A stretch of DNA of 64,000 nucleotides from positions 992,001-1,056,000 of the forward strand of contig NZ_JABUMX010000001.1 in the NCBI RefSeq assembly GCF_013327855.1, given 5' to 3'. Both the position numbers and the translations under genes were made by a program. This document shows, piece after piece, positions 17,774-27,860 of this stretch (position 1 is its first letter; every line of letters begins with the position of its first letter). This DNA is from Phyllobacterium pellucidum (GTDB lineage Bacteria; Pseudomonadota; Alphaproteobacteria; Rhizobiales; Rhizobiaceae). Under the pieces are notes generated by a model. The model had not been told where the DNA came from and made no database searches. It worked only from the letters and a program-made list of their open reading frames with translations.

Positions 17774-18766
17774 TCAGCCCTTGTTGTTGCGGTGCTGCAG
17801 CGCCTTTTCCCATTTCATTGCCGACTCGACGATTGTATCAAGATTGTCGAGCTTCGGCTTCCAGCCGAGGTCGAGGCGCGCCTTGCTGCTGTCCGCGACC
17901 ACGGAGGCCGCGTCGCCGGGACGGCGTACCGTCAACCTTGCGTCGATCGGCTTGCCATGCACACGCTCGACACTCTCGATGACTTCCTTGACGGAAAAGC
18001 CGCGTCCATAGCCGCAATTCGCCACCATGCTGCTGCCACCCGAACGCAGGCGCTCCAGCGCCAGGCGATGTGCCGCCACGAGGTCGCTGACATGAATATA
18101 GTCGCGCACACAAGTGCCATCCGGCGTTGCAAAATCGTGTCCGAAGATTTCCATGTACGGGCGCTTGCCGAGCGCAGTCTCGCAGGCAACCTTGATCAGA
18201 TGGGTGGCACCGCGCGTCGATTGACCGGTGCGTCCCTTGGTATCGGCACCGGCGACGTTGAAATAGCGCAGCGCCGTATAGTGGAAATCATGGGCGGCGG
18301 CGGTATCGCGCAGCATCCATTCGGTCATCAGCTTGGATAGGCCATAGGGCGATTCCGGATGGGTCGCTGCATCTTCGGTGACCGGCTTCATGCCCGCGTC
18401 GCCATAGACCGCCGCGGTGGATGAAAAGATGAAGTTCTTCACGTCCGATTTTACCACAGCCTCGATCAAGGCCCGCGACTTGCAGGTATTGTTCTCGTAA
18501 TAGGTGAGCGGGTCGCGCACGGAATCGGGCACCACCACTGATCCGGCGAAGTGGATCACCGCGTCGACATAGTTGCGCTCGATCGTCTGGCGAACAAGGC
18601 TCTGATCGGCGATATCGCCGACGATCAGTTTCGCCTCGCGCGGCACGGCCCATTCGAAACCCGTTGAAAGACGATCCAGCACGATGACGGAATCGCCAGC
18701 ATCGAGCAATTCCCAGACCATGTGGCTGCCGATATATCCAGCGCCGCCGGTCACAAGCACGGTCAT
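17774..18766 (-). CDS. galE: UDP-glucose 4-epimerase
   Basis: This 330-aa extended SDR enzyme interconverts UDP-glucose and UDP-galactose. The NAD-binding 'TGGAGYIGSH' is at the N-terminus, and the catalytic 'SPYGLSK' has Tyr141 and Lys145. 'STAAVYG' provides the catalytic Ser/Thr region. The start ATG 18766 has AAGGGG eight bases upstream. The UDP-galactose made here could feed LPS or exopolysaccharide synthesis, including the glycan island at 39-60 kb, but it is not linked to that island. Confidence 0.94.
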   Translation of the reverse strand: MTVLVTGGAGYIGSHMVWELLDAGDSVIVLDRLSTGFEWAVPREAKLIVGDIADQSLVRQTIERNYVDAVIHFAGSVVVPDSVRDPLTYYENNTCKSRALIEAVVKSDVKNFIFSSTAAVYGDAGMKPVTEDAATHPESPYGLSKLMTEWMLRDTAAAHDFHYTALRYFNVAGADTKGRTGQSTRGATHLIKVACETALGKRPYMEIFGHDFATPDGTCVRDYIHVSDLVAAHRLALERLRSGGSSMVANCGYGRGFSVKEVIESVERVHGKPIDARLTVRRPGDAASVVADSSKARLDLGWKPKLDNLDTIVESAMKWEKALQHRNNKG

Positions 18767-19088
18767 TGACACAGCCCCTTGGTCCCCATTCTGTTGCCCA
18801 GAGTTGATCTTGTCGCATCAAGTCAGCCGTTGAAAGCTAATCATCGAGCCAATGTGATGCAACTTACGTGGTATGCGGACAAAGGGAACCGACAAAATGT
18901 GAGTAAGGTGAACGCCCGTTCCCGGCGCCGCGACTTTGCGCCCGACATCACGCGATGTCTTCGACAATTTTTGCCGGCTTCAACATTTAGGGTTAGAGTT
19001 TCGTTTAAACCGTGGCAAATTGACCCTCAACTCACAATAGATTTTGCCAGGCAAAAACGGTACTACGTTCATGATACAGGAGCAATTC
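18767..19088. other. Intergenic region upstream of hemA
   Basis: This 322-base gap separates divergent galE and hemA. It should hold both promoters. The only clear structure is the perfect palindrome at 19042-19056 close to the hemA start. Confidence 0.5.
19042..19056. promoter_or_regulatory. Palindrome just upstream of hemA
   Basis: TTTTGCC-A-GGCAAAA is a perfect 7-bp inverted repeat around a single base, ending 32 bases before the hemA ATG. The position suits an operator overlapping the transcript start. The regulator is unknown; it does not match an Fnr box. Confidence 0.4.
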
Positions 19089-20366
19089 ATGGACTATCGT
19101 CGGTTTTTTGAAGACGCGATCGACCAGTTGCACGCTGAAAAGCGCTACCGGGTCTTTGCCAATCTGGAACGGATCGTGGGTCGTTTTCCGCGCGCGATCT
19201 GGCGCGACGAAGGTACGCAACGCGAAATTACGGTCTGGTGTTCAAACGATTATCTCGGCATGGGCCAGCATCCGGACGTGATTGCAGCGATCCATGACGC
19301 GTCGAGCCGCATGGGCTCCGGCGCTGGCGGTACCCGCAACATTTCGGGCAATAACCATCCGCTGGTTGAACTCGAACATGAGCTGGCCGACCTTCACCAG
19401 AAGGAAGCAGCCCTCGTATTCACCTCCGGTTTCGTGTCGAACGAAGCGTCGATCTCGACGATCGCGCGGCTTCTGCCGAATTGCCTCATACTTTCCGACG
19501 AGCTGAACCACGCCTCGATGATCGAAGGCGTGCGGCGCTCGGGCGCGGAAAAGAAGATTTTCCGCCACAACGACCTTGCTCATCTGGAAGAGCTGTTGAA
19601 AGCGGCGGGCAAGGAGCGCGCCAAGTTGATCGTCTTCGAATCCATCTATTCGATGGACGGCGACATCGCCCCCGTTCAGGCAATCGCCGACCTTGGCGAC
19701 GAATACAACGCCATGACCTATATCGATGAGGTTCACGCCGTCGGCATGTACGGCAACCGGGGCGGCGGGATCACCGACCGCGAGCACCTGTCGGACCGTA
19801 TCGATGTCATCGAGGGCACACTTGCCAAGGCGTTCGGAACGCTGGGTGGCTATATTGCCGGCCCAAAGACTGTCATCGATGCTATCCGGTCGTATGCACC
19901 GGGCTTTATCTTCACCACTGCACTGCCTCCTGTAATTGCAGCCGCAGCGACGCAATCGATCCGGCACCTCAAGGTGTCGCAAGAAGAGCGCCGCATGCAC
20001 CAGTGCCAGGCAAAGCTCACCAAGGACGTCCTCGCCCAGGCCAATCTGCCGGTGATGAAATCGGAGACGCATATCGTTCCGATTCTCGTTGGCAACCCTG
20101 AACTCTGCAAGAAGGCCAGCGACCGGCTGCTGCAGAAACACGGCCTCTATATCCAGCCGATCAATTATCCGACCGTCCCGCGCGGCACCGAGCGCCTGCG
20201 CATCACCCCGACGCCGTTCCATTCCAACGAACTCGTCGTCGAGCTGAAGGACGCGTTGGTCGAGGTGTGGACCGCGCTTGGCATTCCTTTCTCCAAGGAC
20301 AGCGAACCCGCCATCGAAACGAGCGAGCGGGTCGTAACGCTCGCTGTGTCAAAGGCCGGCGGCTGA
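19089..20366 (+). CDS. hemA: 5-aminolevulinate synthase
   Basis: This 425-aa PLP enzyme condenses glycine and succinyl-CoA to 5-aminolevulinate, the first step of haem synthesis by the C4 (Shemin) route used by alphaproteobacteria. The PLP lysine is Lys247 in '[13 protein letters not shown]'. Other family segments are '[14 protein letters not shown]' and '[12 protein letters not shown]'. The ATG at 19089 has CAGGAG upstream; the frame stays open 15 codons further but the shorter form matches the family start '[11 protein letters not shown]'. A terminator follows. Confidence 0.96.
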   Translation: MDYRRFFEDAIDQLHAEKRYRVFANLERIVGRFPRAIWRDEGTQREITVWCSNDYLGMGQHPDVIAAIHDASSRMGSGAGGTRNISGNNHPLVELEHELADLHQKEAALVFTSGFVSNEASISTIARLLPNCLILSDELNHASMIEGVRRSGAEKKIFRHNDLAHLEELLKAAGKERAKLIVFESIYSMDGDIAPVQAIADLGDEYNAMTYIDEVHAVGMYGNRGGGITDREHLSDRIDVIEGTLAKAFGTLGGYIAGPKTVIDAIRSYAPGFIFTTALPPVIAAAATQSIRHLKVSQEERRMHQCQAKLTKDVLAQANLPVMKSETHIVPILVGNPELCKKASDRLLQKHGLYIQPINYPTVPRGTERLRITPTPFHSNELVVELKDALVEVWTALGIPFSKDSEPAIETSERVVTLAVSKAGG

Positions 20367-20390
20367 TTGCATCTGATTGCACGCAAGTGG

Positions 20391-20415
20391 ACCGGCGCAT
20401 GAGCGCCGGTTTTTG
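20391..20415 (+). terminator. Rho-independent terminator of hemA
   Basis: ACCGGCGC and GCGCCGGT form an 8-bp stem with a 4-base loop followed by five T. It begins 24 bases after the hemA stop. Confidence 0.88.
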
Positions 20416-20423
20416 TTTGTGGT

Positions 20424-21467
20424 TCAGCGCGCGACGAAGCGGGCGAGGAACGGCACTGAGAAGGCGATCATCAGAAATCGCACCACATGATGCGAAGCCA
20501 CGTAGGATGGATCGACGCCGAGGGAAAAGGCGATCACGGTGAGCGCCTCGAGCGCACCCGGCGCAAAGGCAAGCGCTATCTGTGCCGGGTGAATGTCGAG
20601 AAGCAGCCAGACGACCAGGGCGGCGACGAAGGACGCTGCCGTTCCAATCAGGAAGGCAAGAAGCGCCGCCGGCAGATAGCGCATCAATTGGGTTCTATGT
20701 TCTGCGCCGACCCGCGAGCCTATCAGCACGCCGAGCACGATAAGACCGATATCGGCAATCGAGCGTGGCACGACGGCTGTCACGATGGACGTAGCATGCA
20801 GGATACCGCTGGCAAGCAGGGCGCCGAGCATCATGCCTCCAGGAATGCGGCTGTAATAGCCGAGCAAGGCGCCGGCGCCGCCGCAGACGAGGAGAATGAT
20901 TGCCTCCTGAATCGTCCAGTCATAATCGACTTCAACCACGACATGAGGGGCATTCCTTGCGATGATAGCGAGAAGCGGCGCCAGGAACCCGATGAGCAGC
21001 AACAGGCGCACGCACTGGATGACGGTGATTTTCACCATGTTGGCCGAGGTGCCCATCGCCGCGACGAGGACAAAGGAGAGCGCGCCCGGAAGCGCCGAAA
21101 AGAGCGAGGTTGGGCCGTCCCAGCCGAAACCCTTGCGCAGCATGAGGTAAGTCAGCGACGTCACGAGAACGAGCGCCACGAAAAGCATCAGGAAGCTCAC
21201 CGGCCACAGCACCATCTGGTCGAGGATGCCGGGCGAGACGCCCGAGCCTGCCTGAATGCCCAGCGAAAAGAAGACGAAGCCGCGCAGCCGGTCCGGAATA
21301 TAAATTCGTACCCCCGACAGCGAGGCGGAAGTGACGGCTATGGTCGAACCGAGCAGGAACGGAATCGGCAGGTCGATCAGCCAGGCGGTCAAGCCGCCGG
21401 CCGTCGCTATCAGCAATGAAAGAAGGGTGGCTTTGATCTTGTCGAGATGAACGGGGTTCGGCGTCAA
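20424..21467 (-). CDS. AbrB family membrane protein (putative transporter)
   Basis: This 347-aa protein has about ten hydrophobic segments and the internal duplication of the AbrB/ammonia monooxygenase-annotated membrane family (PF05145): 'PFLLGSTIAVTSASL' in the first half and 'GGMMLGALLASGILHA' in the second. The name 'ammonia monooxygenase' is historical; the members are thought to be transporters. The probable start is TTG 21467, overlapping the aminotransferase stop by four bases, so the two are one operon. The substrate is unknown. Confidence 0.85.
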   Translation of the reverse strand: MTPNPVHLDKIKATLLSLLIATAGGLTAWLIDLPIPFLLGSTIAVTSASLSGVRIYIPDRLRGFVFFSLGIQAGSGVSPGILDQMVLWPVSFLMLFVALVLVTSLTYLMLRKGFGWDGPTSLFSALPGALSFVLVAAMGTSANMVKITVIQCVRLLLLIGFLAPLLAIIARNAPHVVVEVDYDWTIQEAIILLVCGGAGALLGYYSRIPGGMMLGALLASGILHATSIVTAVVPRSIADIGLIVLGVLIGSRVGAEHRTQLMRYLPAALLAFLIGTAASFVAALVVWLLLDIHPAQIALAFAPGALEALTVIAFSLGVDPSYVASHHVVRFLMIAFSVPFLARFVAR

Positions 21468-22630
21468 CGTTTCCGGATCCAGTCTGCGAGGCGGTCGGCC
21501 GCCTCCTCGACCTGATCGATCCGTCGGGCGAAGCAGAGCCGTAGAAAGGCGGCGCCACCATCGCCAAAAGCAGTCCCCGGCGCAAGGCCGACTTTAGCCT
21601 CATCGACAATATCAAAGGCAGCGCGATAGGAGTCGCTGATGCCGTCTATACCGAAAAGCAGGTAGAACGCGCCTGCGGGCGGCGACAGCCGTACCCTTCC
21701 CGTCGCCGCGAGCTTGGCACAGAGAATATCGCGTGCCTTGTGGGCGCGCTCGACCTGCATGCGAATGAAGTCGTCGCCTTGATCGAGCGCGACAACGGCG
21801 CCGCGCTGCATGAATTGGGCAACGCCCGACGTCGAATACTGGATAAGATTTTCGATCGTCTTGCCAAGCGAGGGGTGAACCACCATCCAGCCGACCCGCC
21901 ACCCCGTCATCGCCCAGTTCTTGGAAAAACTGTTGACGAAGATGATGCGCTCATCCGGATCCATGATGTCGAGGAAGGAGGGCGCGCGGCGGGCGCCGTA
22001 GTAGAAATGCGCGTAAATTTCGTCGGCAACGATCCACAATCCGTGCTGACGGGCAATGCTCAGGATTTCCTTCAGCGTATCGATGTCGGCGGTCCAGCCA
22101 GAAGGATTGGAAGGCGTATTGATAAATAGCGCCTGGGTTCGCGGCGTGATGGCATCGCGTATTTTCTGGGGATCGAATCCCCAACCGTTGCCGGTGAAAT
22201 CCTGCGTCACCGCTACCGGCGTCGCGCCCGCAATGCCTGCGGCGGCGGCAAAATTAGGCCAGGCCGGAGAGAGATAAATGACTTCGTCGCCCGCGCCGGC
22301 CGTTGCCTGGATTGCAAGCTGGATCGACTGCATGCCCGATCCGGTAACATAGAAATGCTCGACCGGCAGATCCGCATTGAAATGGCGTTTGTAATAAGCC
22401 GCAAGCGACTGGCGCAGTTCCGGTATGCCGGCCTGCCAGGTGTAAAAGGTCTCGCCATTGTCGAGGCCTGTCGATGCGGCATCGCGAATGAAATCGGGCG
22501 TCGGAAGATCGCCCTCGCCGGCCCAAAGCGGGATGACGCCCTTTTGGCGACGACCATGATTCATGACGGCAACGATGCCGCTCTCAGGGGCCACCGCTGC
22601 TTCATGCCGCAATTGCTGAACGAGGTTCAT
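21464..22630 (-). CDS. Class I/II pyridoxal phosphate-dependent aminotransferase
   Basis: This 388-aa fold-type I aminotransferase carries the PLP lysine in 'NSFSKNWAMTGWRVGW' and the family segments 'YVTGSGMQSIQLAI' and 'NTPSNPSGW'. The start is ATG 22630. The amino donor and acceptor cannot be read from the sequence. Coupling to an AbrB-type permease through overlapping stop and start codons suggests the pair handles one amino or keto acid. Confidence 0.9.
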   Translation of the reverse strand: MNLVQQLRHEAAVAPESGIVAVMNHGRRQKGVIPLWAGEGDLPTPDFIRDAASTGLDNGETFYTWQAGIPELRQSLAAYYKRHFNADLPVEHFYVTGSGMQSIQLAIQATAGAGDEVIYLSPAWPNFAAAAGIAGATPVAVTQDFTGNGWGFDPQKIRDAITPRTQALFINTPSNPSGWTADIDTLKEILSIARQHGLWIVADEIYAHFYYGARRAPSFLDIMDPDERIIFVNSFSKNWAMTGWRVGWMVVHPSLGKTIENLIQYSTSGVAQFMQRGAVVALDQGDDFIRMQVERAHKARDILCAKLAATGRVRLSPPAGAFYLLFGIDGISDSYRAAFDIVDEAKVGLAPGTAFGDGGAAFLRLCFARRIDQVEEAADRLADWIRKR

Positions 22631-22888
22631 TATTCGTGTCTCCAGTCTGCCTGCCGCAGACCTATAACAACGAATTCTGTTTCGCACGTGGATATTTGTG
22701 ATGTTTCCATCATCGCAACTGATGGGCTCCCGCCACCGTTATGGCGGGAGAGGCTTCGGTTTCGACACTCCGCAACCTGACCGCCTTGGGTGTTGGGCAC
22801 AGCATTACGGCAAAAATATCAGGGATAACGGGCGACAACGGCCCGAGATCGGAGGGCTGCCCTCAGGGCAACCCTTCGGCGACACCTG

Positions 22889-23296
22889 TCAGGTGCGCTG
22901 GGCGAGAAGGTCGCGAATTTCCGTGAGAAGCACTTCTTCCTTCGACGGTTCGGCAGGCTTGGCGGCTTCCTTCTTCTTGAAGCGGTTCATTGCCTTGACC
23001 ACCATAAACAAGACCCAGGCAACGATCAGGAAGTTGATGAGCAGAGTGATGAAATTTCCGTAAGCGATGGTCGCGCCAGCCTGCCGGGCCGCCGCGAGGG
23101 TCGGCTGCGCGTCGCCCGAAAGCTGGAGATACAGGTTGGTAAAGTCGGTGCCGCGCGTGAGCAGACCTATGATCGGCATGAAAATATCGGCGACGATCGA
23201 CTCGACCAGTCGGCCGAAGGCAGCACCGATGATCACACCTATGGCGAGATCAACCATGTTTCCTTTCAAGGCGAATTCTTTGAATTCTTTCAGCAT
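22889..23296 (-). CDS. mscL: Large-conductance mechanosensitive channel
   Basis: This 135-aa homopentameric inner-membrane channel opens under membrane tension to release solutes in hypo-osmotic shock. It shows the N-terminal amphipathic helix and TM1 ('[17 protein letters not shown]' followed by '[10 protein letters not shown]'), a periplasmic loop, TM2 ('[16 protein letters not shown]') and the basic C-terminal bundle '[11 protein letters not shown]'. GGAG precedes the ATG. Full family length. Confidence 0.96.
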   Translation of the reverse strand: MLKEFKEFALKGNMVDLAIGVIIGAAFGRLVESIVADIFMPIIGLLTRGTDFTNLYLQLSGDAQPTLAAARQAGATIAYGNFITLLINFLIVAWVLFMVVKAMNRFKKKEAAKPAEPSKEEVLLTEIRDLLAQRT

Positions 23297-23502
23297 GATG
23301 TACCACTCTCCAGTATTATGTGTTAATCCAAACCAACGGTCATCGCATTTGCCATAACCTGAAAACTGTAACAGAAGTTTTGAAATTATTGATAGAGCGT
23401 TCGATTTCTTCTACCAGTATTAACGGCATGGGCAATCGGCGGGCAAGCCGAAAATGCCTGAACGCGGAGCGTGCCGAAGCAAAGTAACGGAAGGTGAAGC
23501 CC

Positions 23503-26500
23503 ATGTCGGGCTTGTATATTGCAGTCCTTATCATTGTGCTTTACCTCGCGTTCCAGTCGATTGTGGTAAGGCGCGCGAACCGGCTTCCCAGCCGTTTTCG
23601 TCTGCCGCGGCCCTTTGTCTACTCGATCTGCCTTGCTGCAAGCGGCACGTCCTGGCTCTACTACGGCAGCGCCAGTTACGCCGCCAAGAACGGGATCGAA
23701 TTTGTCGGGCTCTTCCTCGGCATTGGTCTCATGTTCACGTTGGGATTTCCAGTTCTCGGCAAAGTGAGCCAGCTCGCCAAATCGGAAGGCATCAAATCGA
23801 TTTCCGATTTTGTCGGCGCACGGTACGGCAAGAGCTTTTCCGTCGCAGCGCTGGTTACTGGGATCACGACGATCGGGCTCATCCCATACATTGCGTTGCA
23901 GTTTGCCGCGATCCACCAGATGATCGATATTTATTCCAACCATATGAACGAAGGCGCAGATCACCACCACATGATCATTGCCCTGGTCCAGCTTGGGATC
24001 GCCGTCTACACCGTTTTCGTGGCCGCTCGCGGTCCGCAGCAGAAGGACCGCTACGATGGTTTCATCAAGGCGGTTGCCGTAGCTACCACGATCAAGCTCT
24101 GTGTCTTCCTGCTTGTCGGCATTGCTACCGCGACGTTCCTGTTCGGATCACCCACGGAACTCTTCGCAAAGGCGATGGCCCAGAAGCAGGACATTCCGCT
24201 TCTCACCACCGGCATTTCCGTTGCCAACCTTTTTGCCCTAATGCTGATCGGCGCATCGACGGTGCTGCTTTTACCCAACCAGTTCTATCTGACGATCGTC
24301 GAGCACCGGGGTGGCGGAGAAATGCGTCTTGCGCGCTGGTTCACACCGCTCCTCTTGCTGATCGGCGGCGTCTTTGTCATCCCCATTGCCGTGGCCGGGA
24401 CGATTTCCCTGCCGCCCGAGGCTGCGTCGGACTTTTACTTCATTTGCGTGCCGATCGTTGCCGGGCAGAAGATGCTCGCCGGGATTGCGTTTCTTGGTGG
24501 CGTTCCGGCTGCAACGACGATGATCATTGCGCCATCGATATTACTGTCGATCATGATCACCAACGATTTGATGCTGCCGCTGCTGTTGCGCCCGGCTGCC
24601 GGCAATCCAGCCGAGCCAAAGGACTATACCAAGGTCATTCCCCGGATCAGGCGCTGGTCCCTCGTCGCCATTCTCGGGATAGCCTGGGCCTATCAGTATT
24701 TCGTATCCTGGAAGATGGACTTTTCCGAACTCGCGCTGATCTCGGCTGTCGCGGTCATCCAGCTGGTGCCGCCATTCGTCGGCGCCCTCGTTTGGCACCG
24801 GGGGACGGCGCGCGGCGCAAACTGGGGCATGATCGCGGGATTCAGCGTCTGGCTTTATACGATGGTCATCCCGACGCTGATCGATCCAGGCTCCGGGCTC
24901 TTGACCGACGGTCCGCTTGGGATTGCAGCGCTCAAGCCGCAGGCGCTTTTCGGCGTCGAGGCGGCAAGCTACGTGCAAGGCCTTTTCTTCAGCCTTGCCG
25001 CCAATATTGTTTGCTATGTTGCCGGATCACTATCGCGCAGCGCCACGCCGCTTGAGCGCATTCAGGCTTCGGTATTCATCACGGATAAAGCCCCGCTGTC
25101 GACGCCGGTCGGAACACTTCAGCCCTCCATCACCGTCGGGCAGCTCAAGGCGACGGTCTCGAGATATATCGGCAATGAGCAAGCTGAATTGGCTTTCGCG
25201 TCCTTTCACAAGCGTGAGGGTATTTTGCTCGACGACGAGGATGGAGCAGACTTCAAGACGGTACATTTCGCCGAACAACTGCTCTCCGGCATTGTGGGCT
25301 CGCCCTCGGCCCGCATGATCCTGTCGCTCGCCATGGGGCCGACAGGTCCCGCACAACGCCGCGCCCAGATCCTCCTCGAGCATGCAACCGATGCACTGGC
25401 ACAAAACCGATATCTGCTGCAAACGGCGCTCGATCAGATGGATCAGGGGATTTGCGTGTTCGACCCGCAATATCGGCTGAGCTGCTGGAACGCCCAGTTC
25501 CGGGTATTGCTCAATCTGCCAAGGGACCTGCAGCGCATGGGCACCCCGTTTCGCAGCATCGTTCATTATCTCTACGAGCGCGGCGATCTCGGAAGCGCCG
25601 ACCCGGCGCTTCTCAACGATCTTGCAAAATCGACCGCGCCGTGGCGCATCACGCTGACGGATACCGGCCAAATAATCGAAATCAGCTCGAACTCCATTCC
25701 GGACGGTGGCATCGTCACGACGTTGACTGATGTCACACAAGCGGTAAATGCCGACCATCTCTTGCGGCAGACAAATGAGTCTCTGGAACAGCGTGTACGC
25801 AACCGCACCAACGAACTCACGCTCGCCAACCAGCAACTCGCCAAGGCACAGCAGCGGGCCGAAGAAGCCAATATCAGCAAGACGCGTTTCCTTGCCGATG
25901 CCGGCCACGACATTCTGCAGCCCTTGAACGCGGCGCGGCTATACTCCTCCTCGCTGATGGAGCGCCTCGGCAATTCGCGCGAAAAGCAGCTCGTCAGCAA
26001 TGTCGACTCGTCGCTTGAGGCTGTCGAGGTCATCATCAACGCCCTGCTCGACATTTCGCGCCTTGATACGGGCGCGCTCAAACCGGTTGTATCCGTCTTC
26101 CGCCTTGATTCTTTGCTTGAACAGATCGTCCGCGATTTTTCGCCGACGGCGCATGCAAGGGGCCTGACGCTGGACGTGGTCATGAGTTCGGTGGTCGTGG
26201 CGACCGACCGCAATCTTCTGCGCCGCCTCGTTCAGAACCTTGTCTCGAATGCCATCAAATATTGTCGCAGCGGCAAGGTGCTTGTCGGCGCCCGTCGGCG
26301 CGGCGACAGGATTGAACTGCAGGTGTTCGACACCGGCATCGGCATTCCCAAGTCGCAACTCGAAAACATATTCCGCGAGTTTTCCCGCCTCGCCGAAGGC
26401 ATGAAGATTTCGGACGGGCTTGGCCTCGGGCTTTCCATCGTCGAGCGCATCGCGAAAATCCTCGACCTTTCCGTGCAAGTGCAATCGACGCCGAACAAGG

Positions 26501-26973
26501 GATCGATGTTCTCGGTTACAATTCCGGTCTCGAAGGCGGCCGCGCCTCCGGCTGCGGAAAATGTCCGGGCCATTCGGCCTGCGGCACCCCTGTCGGGATT
26601 GTCCGTGCTGTGCATCGATGACAACCCGCACTCGCTTGCCGGCATGCAGGAATTGCTGGCAACATGGGGTTGTTATGTCGTCATGCTGGATAGCGGCGAG
26701 GCGCTGAAAGCCTATTGCCAGGGCAATCCAGGCGTTCCCGACGTCATTTTGGCGGACTACAATCTGGGCGATGAAAACGGACTAGAAATGGTCGCCTACA
26801 CACGCGAACACTTCCAGCGCCATATACCGGCGGCACTGGTTACGGCAGATCGCTCGAATGCCACCCGCGATCAAGCCAACGCCGAGGACATCGCCGTCAT
26901 CCAAAAGCCTGTCCGACCCGCAGCGCTGCGGGCGTTGCTTTCGCATTTCCGCCAGGCAATCGCAGCGGAATAA
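23503..26973 (+). CDS. Sodium:solute symporter-type hybrid sensor histidine kinase/response regulator
   Basis: This 1156-aa protein joins a transporter-like sensor to a full phosphorelay. Residues 1 to about 510 form 12-13 membrane helices of the SSS/SLC5 fold. A linker and a PAS domain (about 630-745) follow, then a coiled coil, a histidine kinase dimerisation domain with His802 in 'AGHDILQPL', an ATPase domain ('NLVSNAIKYC', 'DTGIGIP', 'DGLGLGLSI') and a receiver domain with Asp1085 in 'LADYNLGDENG'. AAGG lies eight bases before the ATG at 23503. This is the CbrA/NahK-like class. A NarL-type regulator lies convergently next door and is the likely partner. Confidence 0.92.
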   Translation: MSGLYIAVLIIVLYLAFQSIVVRRANRLPSRFRLPRPFVYSICLAASGTSWLYYGSASYAAKNGIEFVGLFLGIGLMFTLGFPVLGKVSQLAKSEGIKSISDFVGARYGKSFSVAALVTGITTIGLIPYIALQFAAIHQMIDIYSNHMNEGADHHHMIIALVQLGIAVYTVFVAARGPQQKDRYDGFIKAVAVATTIKLCVFLLVGIATATFLFGSPTELFAKAMAQKQDIPLLTTGISVANLFALMLIGASTVLLLPNQFYLTIVEHRGGGEMRLARWFTPLLLLIGGVFVIPIAVAGTISLPPEAASDFYFICVPIVAGQKMLAGIAFLGGVPAATTMIIAPSILLSIMITNDLMLPLLLRPAAGNPAEPKDYTKVIPRIRRWSLVAILGIAWAYQYFVSWKMDFSELALISAVAVIQLVPPFVGALVWHRGTARGANWGMIAGFSVWLYTMVIPTLIDPGSGLLTDGPLGIAALKPQALFGVEAASYVQGLFFSLAANIVCYVAGSLSRSATPLERIQASVFITDKAPLSTPVGTLQPSITVGQLKATVSRYIGNEQAELAFASFHKREGILLDDEDGADFKTVHFAEQLLSGIVGSPSARMILSLAMGPTGPAQRRAQILLEHATDALAQNRYLLQTALDQMDQGICVFDPQYRLSCWNAQFRVLLNLPRDLQRMGTPFRSIVHYLYERGDLGSADPALLNDLAKSTAPWRITLTDTGQIIEISSNSIPDGGIVTTLTDVTQAVNADHLLRQTNESLEQRVRNRTNELTLANQQLAKAQQRAEEANISKTRFLADAGHDILQPLNAARLYSSSLMERLGNSREKQLVSNVDSSLEAVEVIINALLDISRLDTGALKPVVSVFRLDSLLEQIVRDFSPTAHARGLTLDVVMSSVVVATDRNLLRRLVQNLVSNAIKYCRSGKVLVGARRRGDRIELQVFDTGIGIPKSQLENIFREFSRLAEGMKISDGLGLGLSIVERIAKILDLSVQVQSTPNKGSMFSVTIPVSKAAAPPAAENVRAIRPAAPLSGLSVLCIDDNPHSLAGMQELLATWGCYVVMLDSGEALKAYCQGNPGVPDVILADYNLGDENGLEMVAYTREHFQRHIPAALVTADRSNATRDQANAEDIAVIQKPVRPAALRALLSHFRQAIAAE

Positions 26974-26981
26974 CGACTTGA

Positions 26982-27641
26982 TTACATAAGAGACTGGCTG
27001 GGCATCGACTCTTCTTTGAAGCGTGCCAGCCGGATGACGGCTTGCGTGCGGCTCTCGACGCCGAGCTTGTATAGAACGGCGGAGACGTGTGCCTTGATCG
27101 TCGCTTCCGAAACGTTCAGTTCATGGGCGATCTGCTTGTTGAGCATGCCATCAGCCATCATACTCAATACACGTGCCTGCTGCGGCGTAAGTTTGCGGAT
27201 GCAGCGAATAAGTTCGATCATCTCCGGATCGAGCACGTCGTCGTCACCATCGGCCAGCGGCGACCAGATACCCCCGTCAAGGATCGTCTGCACTGCTTCC
27301 TTGATAACGTCCGGTCCCGAAGACTTGGAAATGAAACCCGATGCGCCGAGTTCGAGGGCCGCCCGGATGGTAACCGGATCGTCGGTTGCCGAGATGATGG
27401 CGATCGGAAGCGATGCCTGCAGGGAGCGCAGCGCGACAAAGCCGGTGAGCCCACCGACACCGTTCAACGAAAGGTCAAGCAGAAGAAGATCAAGATCGGC
27501 TTCTTCCTGGATAAGAGATTTTGCAGTCTCGATATCGCCAGCTTCAATAATGTCGGTATTGTTTCTTGGCGAAGTAAGCGCCAAACGCAAGGCTCCCCTG
27601 AAGAGAGGGTGATCATCCACAATAAGAAATCGGTAGTTCAT
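26982..27641 (-). CDS. NarL/FixJ (LuxR)-family response regulator
   Basis: This 219-aa regulator has an N-terminal receiver domain ('LIVDDHPLFRGAL', phospho-Asp in 'LLLDLSLNGVGG', Lys in 'FISKSSG') and a C-terminal LuxR helix-turn-helix ('LTPQQARVLSMMADGMLNK', 'VSEATIKAHVSAVLYKLG'). It ends 8 bases from the end of the convergent symporter-type hybrid kinase, so the two are likely a regulatory pair, although they are not in one operon. Confidence 0.93.
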   Translation of the reverse strand: MNYRFLIVDDHPLFRGALRLALTSPRNNTDIIEAGDIETAKSLIQEEADLDLLLLDLSLNGVGGLTGFVALRSLQASLPIAIISATDDPVTIRAALELGASGFISKSSGPDVIKEAVQTILDGGIWSPLADGDDDVLDPEMIELIRCIRKLTPQQARVLSMMADGMLNKQIAHELNVSEATIKAHVSAVLYKLGVESRTQAVIRLARFKEESMPSQSLM

Positions 27642-27860
27642 GATTTAAAAAATCCTTGTTGCTGAAATTGCAGCAGTCTTAATCCAAAAGCCGTAATGCT
27701 AACGACTAAATCTGAAACGACTGATATATCAAGAGCAATTCGGTACACGCCAAAGTTTTGTTATCCGCCTAGGTGAGGCGATCCGGTTGAAATGCCTTGG
27801 CAAAACCGCATTCCCGCGCAATTATTTGCTGTGGGGATGAAATTCTTGAAAGTGGGACGC

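Noticed and set aside
20487-21419. 310-codon plus-strand frame
   Set aside because: Antisense to the AbrB-type membrane protein; charged low-complexity product.
23454-25055. 533-codon plus-strand frame overlapping the hybrid kinase
   Set aside because: Out of frame with the clear symporter-kinase reading and made of Arg/His/Cys-rich sequence.
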